Shown in pieces: positions 23,493 through 29,811 of a DNA stretch of 29,811 nt (its first letter is position 1; each line of letters starts with the position of its first letter). The position numbers and the translations under genes were made by a program. The stretch is taken from assembly GCA_044340485.1 (NCBI GenBank), contig JBIITN010000023.1, forward strand, positions 1 to 29,811. The letters are read 5' to 3'. The notes under the pieces were generated by a model. That model was not told the origin of the DNA. It made no database searches and saw only the letters and a program-made list of their open reading frames with translations. Origin of the DNA: UBA2093 sp044340485. Its GTDB lineage: Bacteria; Actinomycetota; Acidimicrobiia; Acidimicrobiales; Ilumatobacteraceae.

Positions 23493-24676
23493 CGCGCTGT
23501 TTCTCTTGGCAGCGAAATCGTTTGATCAATGTATTCGTTTGTAACGAGATCATTTGCGGTTACTGGTTGTTTCACTTTGTCGCCGCGTGTGATGTAGATC
23601 GGTGCTGCAATTTTGAGAAAATCTTCAACCCGTTCAATGTCGAATGACCCAAGAGTCCCATCGGCACTGTTCGATACAAGCGCATCTGTCAGTTGTTTAT
23701 CAGCTGATGCCATTGCCAAATCAAGGTCATACTGAGTCGTCGGATTAAGTGTCTGCACAACGTCGACGATTACTTCATTGGTTCGTGCGGGGTTCAATAC
23801 GTAGTCGTATTGTGCCTGTTGGATCATTGGAACTAATTTGGCAAGGCAGGAGTCATATGTTTGCTTCTTGGCTGGTGTCACAGCGAGTGACTGCGCGTAC
23901 GGTGTCCAACCAATTTCGTGAAGATACTGATAGCGCAGTGGCTTCTGCCATTGTTCGAGTTTGGTCTCATAAAAGATCGGCTCGTTGGTGCCGAATCCTT
24001 GTTGTGCAACAGCACCGTTTGCAGAGATGAACTGCTCCGGAAACCCGTCGTAGGTACCTTCCACCTGAGAAGAATTCAAGATTCCCGTGTCTGTGAGATA
24101 GGTCATGTATGCGACATTGGGGAAATACAGCACCGTGACGTTCGCATCTTTCAAATCACTGATACTGCGAACGTTCGGGTATGTGGCGGGGTCCCACATG
24201 ATGATCTGAGGATTGATATTGAACGGCGCAACCACAGCAACGGTGGGAAATTCTTCAGATTTCGATAACGCAATGTCGGTGCCCATGAAGGCAAGGAGAA
24301 TTTCTGGCTTGCTGTACATACGTGAAATGACAGGATCAAAGCCCACTGCTGGACCACCAGCATTGATTTGCAGATTTACTCCTGTGGACTGCCCTGATAC
24401 GACAAGGGGACCCCGAACCGACATCTGGTCTGTGTTGATCGAGTAACTGTCGCCAAGAAGTTGATATACAAAACCGTGTTCAGCCTGGGGCCACCAATCT
24501 GTCTGGATAACAACGGTCTCCGGACAGATGCTTGACAGGTTGATTGGGGTATCAGGGGCAGTGTCTTGCGGAGATACCGAGTTTTGGTTGTCGGAATCGT
24601 CTCCGCATGACGCGAGGCCAAGAGATGACACGAGTAGGGCGGTTATAAATAGGTTGCGAAGGGAGGTATGGGGCAC
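23489..24676 (-). CDS. Substrate-binding lipoprotein of a NitT/TauT-type ABC importer
   Basis: 395 residues from GTG 24676. An earlier TTG (24757) would overlap the permease gene and push the signal peptide inwards. The signal peptide is basic-hydrophobic with the lipobox LASC, so the mature protein would be lipid-anchored at Cys24, followed by an acidic, disordered linker. The mature part fits a type II periplasmic-binding fold of the NMT1/ThiY/SsuA group: QTDWWPQAEHGFVYQLLG, AVGFDPVISRMY, PQIIMWDPATYPNVRSISDLK. DWWPQAEHG resembles the opening strand of pyrimidine/thiamine- and riboflavin-type binding proteins, but the ligand cannot be fixed. It is the last gene of a three-gene minus-strand operon. 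Confidence 0.85.
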   Translation of the reverse strand: MPHTSLRNLFITALLVSSLGLASCGDDSDNQNSVSPQDTAPDTPINLSSICPETVVIQTDWWPQAEHGFVYQLLGDSYSINTDQMSVRGPLVVSGQSTGVNLQINAGGPAVGFDPVISRMYSKPEILLAFMGTDIALSKSEEFPTVAVVAPFNINPQIIMWDPATYPNVRSISDLKDANVTVLYFPNVAYMTYLTDTGILNSSQVEGTYDGFPEQFISANGAVAQQGFGTNEPIFYETKLEQWQKPLRYQYLHEIGWTPYAQSLAVTPAKKQTYDSCLAKLVPMIQQAQYDYVLNPARTNEVIVDVVQTLNPTTQYDLDLAMASADKQLTDALVSNSADGTLGSFDIERVEDFLKIAAPIYITRGDKVKQPVTANDLVTNEYIDQTISLPRETAR

Positions 24677-24725
24677 AGATTGAACATAGCGGTTCAAAAT
24701 CCGCTGACCTATGTCAAGACGTTCA

Positions 24726-25541
24726 CTATGTAGTGGTGGGCTTGTGCCAATGTCCAACTATTTGCCGACTCAGCCACGAAAAACATATAAATAACACAAT
24801 CCCAAGGGCAGAGGCCATGATGACAGACGCGATGAGATCGGGTCCCCATAATTGTGCTCGATACAAATCGATCTGTGCGCCTATACCGACTCGTCCGCCT
24901 TGTCGAAAATAGAAGTCACCAACTACAGCACCGACAACGGCAAGGCCGGCAGATGTACGTAGACCCAAAAACACTGTGGGTAGGGAATGCGGCACCTGGA
25001 GTTTGCTGATTCGTTGCCATTTCGTGGCGTGATGAATGGTGAAGACATCATGCAGTGATTGAGGGGCAGTCGTGAGTCCAAAATAGGTGCTGCTGGCGAG
25101 TGGAAAGAATGCAATGAGTACAACCACCAACAACCGTTGCGCAGTGCTGTAGTCAATAAGTGCACGAATAAGGGGCGTAATGGCAACGATGGGAGCTGCT
25201 TGTAACGCTACGAGATAGGGCCAGGTGGCGCGACCCGCCCACGGGAAAAGTGCCATGAGGAACGCCACCATGACGCCCACAACAGAAGTGATAGCCAATC
25301 CGATGAGGGCGATCTGTGTCGTATCCCACAGTGACAAAAGAATGTTCTTCATTCCGCGTTGTTGGCCTGAATCCCACACAAAGAAAGCGTCAGTGACGAC
25401 GACGTCTGGACGTGGAAGAAGAAACTCTTTATGTGGTGGCAGCACAAGAGTTGATACGACATACCACAGTCCTATAAACGCAGCGAACATTACAAGGGGC
25501 GGTAAAAATCGCGAGACCTGTGGGAGGGGTTTCTTGTTCAC
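24726..25541 (-). CDS. ABC transporter permease (SsuC/TauC/ThiX type)
   Basis: 271 residues with about six hydrophobic segments. The first is LPPLVMFAAFIGLWYVVSTLVLP, then come ALIGLAITSVVGVMVAFLMALFP and others. The cytoplasmic EAA loop that docks the ATPase is HATKWQRISKLQVPHSLPTVFLGLRTSAGLAVVGAVVGDF. The start is a GTG whose last two bases belong to the ATPase stop (4-base overlap), so ATPase and permease are translationally coupled. A 49-base gap separates it from the lipoprotein gene. Function: inner-membrane channel for the importer. Confidence 0.92.
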   Translation of the reverse strand: MNKKPLPQVSRFLPPLVMFAAFIGLWYVVSTLVLPPHKEFLLPRPDVVVTDAFFVWDSGQQRGMKNILLSLWDTTQIALIGLAITSVVGVMVAFLMALFPWAGRATWPYLVALQAAPIVAITPLIRALIDYSTAQRLLVVVLIAFFPLASSTYFGLTTAPQSLHDVFTIHHATKWQRISKLQVPHSLPTVFLGLRTSAGLAVVGAVVGDFYFRQGGRVGIGAQIDLYRAQLWGPDLIASVIMASALGIVLFICFSWLSRQIVGHWHKPTTT

Positions 25542-26293
25542 GGCGTACCGCCTATGGACATTGCTGTATGAACTGCTTTACATAAGTCTTGGAACTGAGA
25601 TGTAAAGCGAATCTCATTATTTCTGAGCATTGGTAAAGCTATTGGTATGTCGTGAGTGATACGCGAACCTGCTCCAGAATTATGTGACATTACGAGGACA
25701 CGATGGGATAGGTATACCGCTTCACTGATGTTATGGGTCACAAATACACAGGTGAGTTTGCGTGACACGGAAAGTTCATGCAGTAGTCGGTTCAGTTTCT
25801 CTCTAGTGATTTCATCTACGGCAGAAAATGGTTCGTCGAAGAGGTACAGGTCGCCCTTGGCAGCCAGCGAGCGTGCCAACGAAGTACGCATCTTCATGCC
25901 ACCTGATAACTGATGTGGGAACTTATCGGAGTGATCTGATAGGTCGACCGAAGAAAGTACTGCATCGACCTCTTCAGTTGACAGTGCGTGTCCCTGTAAT
26001 TCACCTACGAGAGCAACGTTCTCTCTTAATGTTCGCCATGGCAGCAGCGCTGGTTCTTGAAACAGCATTTGCAACGAATGGCACCGTCGTTCGATGATGC
26101 CCGCAGTGGGGTGATCTAATCCCGCCACAAGTCTGAGCAGTGTGGATTTCCCGCAGCCCGTTGGGCCCACAACTGCGACAAACTCGCCGTCTTCAACGTA
26201 CATGTTGAGGCCATCAATTATCGACGTCACCCCGTCAAAGGTCTGACAGACGCCATCGAGGGAAAGAAGTGGGTCAGCGCTCATGTCATCCAT
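25538..26293 (-). CDS. ABC transporter ATP-binding protein (NitT/TauT family)
   Basis: 251 residues. It contains the Walker A motif GPTGCGKST (43-51), Q-loop MLFQEPALLPW, signature LSGGMKMRTSLARSL, Walker B LYLFDEPFSAVD and switch histidine VFVTHNISEAVYLSHRV. The QEPALLPW and EAVYLSHR wording is typical of nitrate/taurine/thiamine-precursor importers. ATG 26284 is an alternative start 9 bases in. It heads the minus-strand operon and diverges from the acyl-CoA synthetase with only 23 bases between starts, leaving no room for a leader riboswitch unless transcription begins inside the synthetase gene. Confidence 0.94.
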   Translation of the reverse strand: MDDMSADPLLSLDGVCQTFDGVTSIIDGLNMYVEDGEFVAVVGPTGCGKSTLLRLVAGLDHPTAGIIERRCHSLQMLFQEPALLPWRTLRENVALVGELQGHALSTEEVDAVLSSVDLSDHSDKFPHQLSGGMKMRTSLARSLAAKGDLYLFDEPFSAVDEITREKLNRLLHELSVSRKLTCVFVTHNISEAVYLSHRVLVMSHNSGAGSRITHDIPIALPMLRNNEIRFTSQFQDLCKAVHTAMSIGGTP

Positions 26294-26303
26294 ACGATAT
26301 TGC

Positions 26304-26309
26304 TAGTTT
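26304..26309 (+). promoter_or_regulatory. Candidate -10 box of the acyl-CoA synthetase gene (leaderless)
   Basis: TAGTTT is followed by 7 bases and ATG 26317, identical in box and spacing to the one before the phosphoribosyltransferase. It supports ATG 26317 rather than an upstream start that would overlap the divergent ATPase gene. Confidence 0.5.
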
Positions 26310-26316
26310 CGGTGAC

Positions 26317-27996
26317 ATGACTATCCGAGACGAGATCATTGCGAAAATGACAGCCCCTGGGGCGCCGTTTGAGTTGCAAACCATAGCAATTGATGGGGTG
26401 CCATTGCGTGTCTTTGCCAATGCCCCAGAGTCGATGCGCGAGATCATTGTTGCAACCGCCGACAGCAGTGATCGGCCATATCTCATGTACCACGAAGAAG
26501 TCATCACCTACGGTGAGGCTCTAGAAAAAATCGCTTCGATTGCACAATGGCTCATTGACCGAGGGGTCAAAAAAGGTGACCGTGTCGCCATAGGAATGCG
26601 TAATTATCCGGAATGGCCTCTCGCGTATTGGGCGATCATCTCGGTTGGCGCGATCTCGGTCAGCTTGAACGCTTGGTGGATTGCAGAAGAATTGGAATAT
26701 GCAATTGCGGATTCTTCATGCAAGGTGTTATTTGTTGATGGTGAACGTCAAGACCGACTATCTGATGACTTATTGAAACGACTTAGTGTCACCGATGTGG
26801 TGGTCGCTAGGAACACTCCTCGCAAGGGGTTTCACTCGTTTGATGACGTGGCGTTGCACCCTTCACACGGTGTACCAATAATCTCCGTTGATCCTGACGA
26901 TGACTGCACAATTTTGTACACCTCAGGAACAACCGGTTTTCCAAAAGGTGCAGTTGGAACTCATCGCAATCACATTACAAATATCTTGAACACCTTATTG
27001 GTGGGTTCGGTTTCGACTGAGATGGCACTTGCAGCAGGAGTGGAACCAAAGCCTGCAACACAACCGGTGTCGTTGTGGACGTTTCCCTTCTTTCATATCG
27101 CTGGTGTCACTGGGATAAATGTTGCGGCTGCCACGCGTGGAGCATTGCTGTCGATGTACAAGTGGGACGCTGATGAAGCCCTCAGACTTATCGAGAGGCA
27201 TCGCGTCACTACGTTGGCAGGAGTCCCAACGGTGGTGAGATCGTTGCTGGAACATCCACACGCTGCATCTTTCGATTTGTCTTCTTTGGCCACAATCTCG
27301 CAAGGGGGCTCCCCAGTACCACCAGATTCGATCAAAAAAATCGAAGGAGATTTTGAACGTCGTGTGAATCCAACAAATGGTTATGGACTTACTGAGACAA
27401 CATCAGCGATTATCTCTAACTCAGGCCTTTCGTACTTTGCTAAAAACGACAGTGTCGGTCTGCCAATGGTTGGAGCGGATGTTCGGATTGTCGATGAAGA
27501 TGGGAATGACCTCTCGATTGGTGAAGTTGGCGAGTTGTGGGTACGCAGTCCGAACAATGTTCGTGGGTATTGGAACAAACCCGAAGAGACTGCCAAGGCC
27601 TTCATCAATGGATGGTTCAGAAGTGGGGATGCCGCGCGAATAGATGAAGACGGCTTCGTATACGTAGTGGATCGAATTAAGGACATGGTTCTGCGTGGCG
27701 GCGAAAACGTGTATTGCGCTGAGGTGGAAGCAGTGCTCTTTGAACATGATTCAGTGGAAGATGTGGCTGTGATCGGCATCCCTCATGCATCGTTAGGCGA
27801 AGAAGTGGCTGCAGTGATTGTCCCGAAAGCAGGTTATGGAGAGTCTGATACGGCATCTGTGCAAGAGTTCGCAGCTCGAAGACTGGCCACATTTAAGGTG
27901 CCAGTCAAGTTGTTCTGGCAAACAGATCCGCTCCCACGCAATGCAACTGGCAAAGTGTTAAAAAAAGAATTACGCGACACGTACTCCAATATGTGA
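26317..27996 (+). CDS. Acyl-CoA synthetase (AMP-forming, FadD-like)
   Basis: 559 residues from ATG 26317. It activates a carboxylic acid to acyl-AMP and then acyl-CoA. The phosphate-binding loop is YTSGTTGFPKG (201-211), the adenine-binding motif is NGYGLTETTS, and the hinge/ribose motif is WFRSGDAARIDEDGFVYVVDRIKDMVLRGGENVYCAEVE. The adenylation lysine is Lys546 in NATGKVLKK. The acid substrate cannot be told. It ends 3 bases before the convergent phosphodiesterase gene and appears to be a single-gene transcript from its own leaderless promoter. Confidence 0.93.
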   Translation: MTIRDEIIAKMTAPGAPFELQTIAIDGVPLRVFANAPESMREIIVATADSSDRPYLMYHEEVITYGEALEKIASIAQWLIDRGVKKGDRVAIGMRNYPEWPLAYWAIISVGAISVSLNAWWIAEELEYAIADSSCKVLFVDGERQDRLSDDLLKRLSVTDVVVARNTPRKGFHSFDDVALHPSHGVPIISVDPDDDCTILYTSGTTGFPKGAVGTHRNHITNILNTLLVGSVSTEMALAAGVEPKPATQPVSLWTFPFFHIAGVTGINVAAATRGALLSMYKWDADEALRLIERHRVTTLAGVPTVVRSLLEHPHAASFDLSSLATISQGGSPVPPDSIKKIEGDFERRVNPTNGYGLTETTSAIISNSGLSYFAKNDSVGLPMVGADVRIVDEDGNDLSIGEVGELWVRSPNNVRGYWNKPEETAKAFINGWFRSGDAARIDEDGFVYVVDRIKDMVLRGGENVYCAEVEAVLFEHDSVEDVAVIGIPHASLGEEVAAVIVPKAGYGESDTASVQEFAARRLATFKVPVKLFWQTDPLPRNATGKVLKKELRDTYSNM

Positions 27997-27999
27997 ATG

Positions 28000-28809
28000 C
28001 TATTTCTTCTGTTGTGGCCAGATGTTTCTCTGAATAAATACATCTTTCAGCAGACGCGTTTTGTCGGTCATAATTCCATCGACACCAGCATTCAATAATT
28101 CGTGCATTTGTTGCTCGTCATCGATGGTCCACACGTGCACGGGAATGCCGAGATTCTGAGACATAGTCAATAGTCGTGTACTTGTGAGGTGAAGGCCTGT
28201 TTGCCTCGTTGGAATTTGGGCAACAAAATTAGTGAGTGATCTGGCATATCGAGGGGACGTCTTGCTTGCAAAAAGTAGTTGGGCTATTTGACGGGGGCCC
28301 ATTGATGTGCATAAATCGGGCCCGAAGTGACGTCGTATAGCGACTAGACGTTTATCGCTAAATGAACCCACACACACTCGATCAAGACACCCTCGACGAG
28401 CTAAGACATCAATAAGTGGTTGTAGTGCAGTATCGGTCTTGCAATCGATGTTGATCTTTGCTTTTGGGAAGGCATCAAGTATGTCTTCAAGTAGGGGAAT
28501 GGGTTCGCCGCCGTGCACTTTGACACCTCGCAATTGCTCCCATGACAGGTCTTTAATGTGGCCGCCTTGCCCACATGTACGGCTCAGATCATCATCATGA
28601 AATGCGACCAATACGCCGTCACAGGTGGCGTGCACGTCGGTCTCGAGATACGTATAACCGAGATCAACAGCATCAGCAAAGGCTGACATTGTATTCTCGG
28701 GCGCTTCGGAAGCACCACCGCGGTGTGCAAAAGGAATTGGGCCTACATGGTCGAGGTACGGATGCACGTTGATATCAGATTGAGCGACCCGCTGCGCTCC
28801 AGTACTCAT
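28000..28809 (-). CDS. Glycerophosphodiester phosphodiesterase
   Basis: 269 residues, TIM-barrel GDPD family. It cleaves glycerophosphodiesters to glycerol 3-phosphate and an alcohol. Catalytic and metal residues are His29-Arg30 (AHRGG), Glu37/Asn39 (EAPENT), Glu56/Asp58 (LETDVH) and His71 (VAFHDDDLSRT). Later blocks include INIDCKTD and VHVWTIDD, and NAGVDGIMTDK closes the barrel. No signal peptide is seen, so it is likely cytoplasmic. The ATG at 28809 lies 35 bases inside the upstream synthetase gene and follows TGAAAG, so it is probably read by coupling; GTG 28767 is another in-frame start. Confidence 0.92.
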   Translation of the reverse strand: MSTGAQRVAQSDINVHPYLDHVGPIPFAHRGGASEAPENTMSAFADAVDLGYTYLETDVHATCDGVLVAFHDDDLSRTCGQGGHIKDLSWEQLRGVKVHGGEPIPLLEDILDAFPKAKINIDCKTDTALQPLIDVLARRGCLDRVCVGSFSDKRLVAIRRHFGPDLCTSMGPRQIAQLLFASKTSPRYARSLTNFVAQIPTRQTGLHLTSTRLLTMSQNLGIPVHVWTIDDEQQMHELLNAGVDGIMTDKTRLLKDVFIQRNIWPQQKK

Positions 28810-29811
28810 CTTTCAAGAGACGCTTATAGAGCTTGCCCGTTGGATGGCGTGGTAATTCAGGTCGGAAATCTATGGAGCGGGGACATTTAATGTCTGCCAG
28901 TTGTGATTTGCAATACGCAATGAGCTCTTTCTCTAACTCTTTTGCCTCGTCATCAGATGACGGCATTGTTACTGGCTGTACGACGGCCTTTACCTCTTCG
29001 CCAAAATCATCGTTGGGTACTCCGAACACGGCCACGTCAACGACCTTCGGATGATTCACCAAAATGTTCTCCGATTCTTGAGGATAGATGTTGACACCAC
29101 CAGAGATGATCATGAAGGCTTTGCGGTCGGTGAGGTACAAGAAGTTGTCTGCATCGAGATAGCCAACATCTCCGAGGGTGCTCCAACCGCGACCTTTTGG
29201 ATCGCGTGATGCTTTCGTTTTCTCTTCATCATTGTGGTACTTGAAATCTGCGCCGCCTTCGAAGTACACAGTGCCAGATTCACCCTGAGGAACTTCGTTT
29301 CCGTCGTCATCAAGTATGTGTAATGTGCCTTGGATAGCAACACCTACGGTGCCCGGGTGTGCAAGCCATTGATCGCTGTTGCAATACACAAAGCCATTCC
29401 CTTCGGTACCGGCGTAGTACTCGTGGATGATTGGTCCCCACCATTGGATCATTGCGCGCTTTGTCTCTATAGGGCATGGTGCGGCTGCGTGAATGACGCA
29501 CTTTAACGACGACACGTCGTATTTAGTCCGAGTGTCTTCTGCAAGCTTTAACATCCGAATGAACATCGTGGGCACCACCTGTGAGGCATTCGCCGAGTAT
29601 TTCTGTGCGAACTTCAGGAAATCTTCAGCATCGAAATGCTCCATGACGATTGTTGTGCCACCGAGCATGTGTACAGCCAAGTTAAAACGTAACGGAGCAG
29701 CGTGGTACAGCGGTGCTGGCGATAGATATACGGTGTCTTCATTGAAGCCAAAAAGAAGCGACGCAAGTGTGATCACACCGGGTGCGTTCCCAATCTCAGT
29801 GCCTGGCAAGG
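28775..29811 (-). CDS. Acyl-CoA synthetase, C-terminal part (5' end outside window)
   Basis: At least 344 residues of an AMP-forming acyl-CoA synthetase; the reading frame is open to the window edge, and the ATP-binding P-loop would lie outside. Visible parts are YLSPAPLYHAAPLRF, the adenine motif in HEYYAGTEGNG, GWSTLGDVGYLDADNFLYLTDRKAFMIISGGVNIYPQE and the C-terminal HPTGKLYKRLLKDEYW with the adenylation lysine. The wording matches the FadD4-like actinobacterial branch more than the other synthetase in this window. The 3' end overlaps the phosphodiesterase start by 35 bases, so the two form an operon. Confidence 0.9.
   Translation of the reverse strand, partial: LPGTEIGNAPGVITLASLLFGFNEDTVYLSPAPLYHAAPLRFNLAVHMLGGTTIVMEHFDAEDFLKFAQKYSANASQVVPTMFIRMLKLAEDTRTKYDVSSLKCVIHAAAPCPIETKRAMIQWWGPIIHEYYAGTEGNGFVYCNSDQWLAHPGTVGVAIQGTLHILDDDGNEVPQGESGTVYFEGGADFKYHNDEEKTKASRDPKGRGWSTLGDVGYLDADNFLYLTDRKAFMIISGGVNIYPQESENILVNHPKVVDVAVFGVPNDDFGEEVKAVVQPVTMPSSDDEAKELEKELIAYCKSQLADIKCPRSIDFRPELPRHPTGKLYKRLLKDEYWSAAGRSI

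Noticed and set aside
26294..26316. TPP or other riboswitch ahead of the ABC importer operon
   Set aside because: Only 23 bases separate the divergent start codons, too short for any known vitamin riboswitch.

Overview
The window is about 29.8 kb of gene-dense bacterial chromosome with roughly balanced base composition. It holds 30 protein genes, no RNA genes, no insertion sequences, no CRISPR array and no gene-free gap longer than 300 bases. The central core (TPR protein, NagD-like phosphatase, tlyA, nadK, recN, pyrG, ADP-ribose-type Nudix, xerD, scpA, scpB, rluB) follows the order known from Mycobacterium tuberculosis Rv1691-Rv1711, so the host is an actinobacterium. A decaprenyl-phosphoryl-arabinose gene set, many GTG starts and leaderless-looking promoters agree. 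Moderate GC and a cluster that departs from the mycobacterial plan suggest a planktonic Acidimicrobiia-type lineage, but that last step is inference.

Layout. 1-1179: 3' part of a TPR protein whose N-terminus is an Arg/Asp/Pro repeat tract running in from outside the window. 1231-2725: a divergent SSB-like OB-fold protein and class I fructose-bisphosphate aldolase. 2775-3986 (minus): DUF1015 protein. 4015-11807: a long plus-strand operon, mostly with 4-base start/stop overlaps, for phosphatase, TlyA, NAD kinase, RecN, CTP synthase, Nudix, XerD and an HD-domain protein. 11823-12812 (minus): TrpS, divergent from scpA-scpB-rluB-tyrA (12872-16203).

16208-21148 is the most unusual part. EPSP synthase (AroA) is fused in frame to a HAD-IB phosphatase domain and is followed, with 4-base overlaps, by a UbiA-type phosphoribosyltransferase, a DprE1-like FAD oxidase and a DprE2-like reductase. 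Together they could carry PRPP plus polyprenyl phosphate to polyprenyl-phosphoryl-arabinose, with the HAD domain as the otherwise missing phosphatase.

21131-29811: AlkA-like glycosylase (minus), a crotonase lacking both classical glutamates, a phosphoribosyltransferase, a minus-strand NitT/TauT-type ABC importer (ATPase, permease, lipoprotein), an acyl-CoA synthetase, a glycerophosphodiester phosphodiesterase and the 3' part of a second acyl-CoA synthetase.

Several transcription-unit heads (trpS, scpA, phosphoribosyltransferase, acyl-CoA synthetase, probably the glycosylase) share a TAnnnT box ending 6-8 bases before the start codon, which is the signature of leaderless mRNA. No mobile element was seen. 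The window looks like stable core chromosome with one lineage-specific rearrangement after rluB-tyrA.
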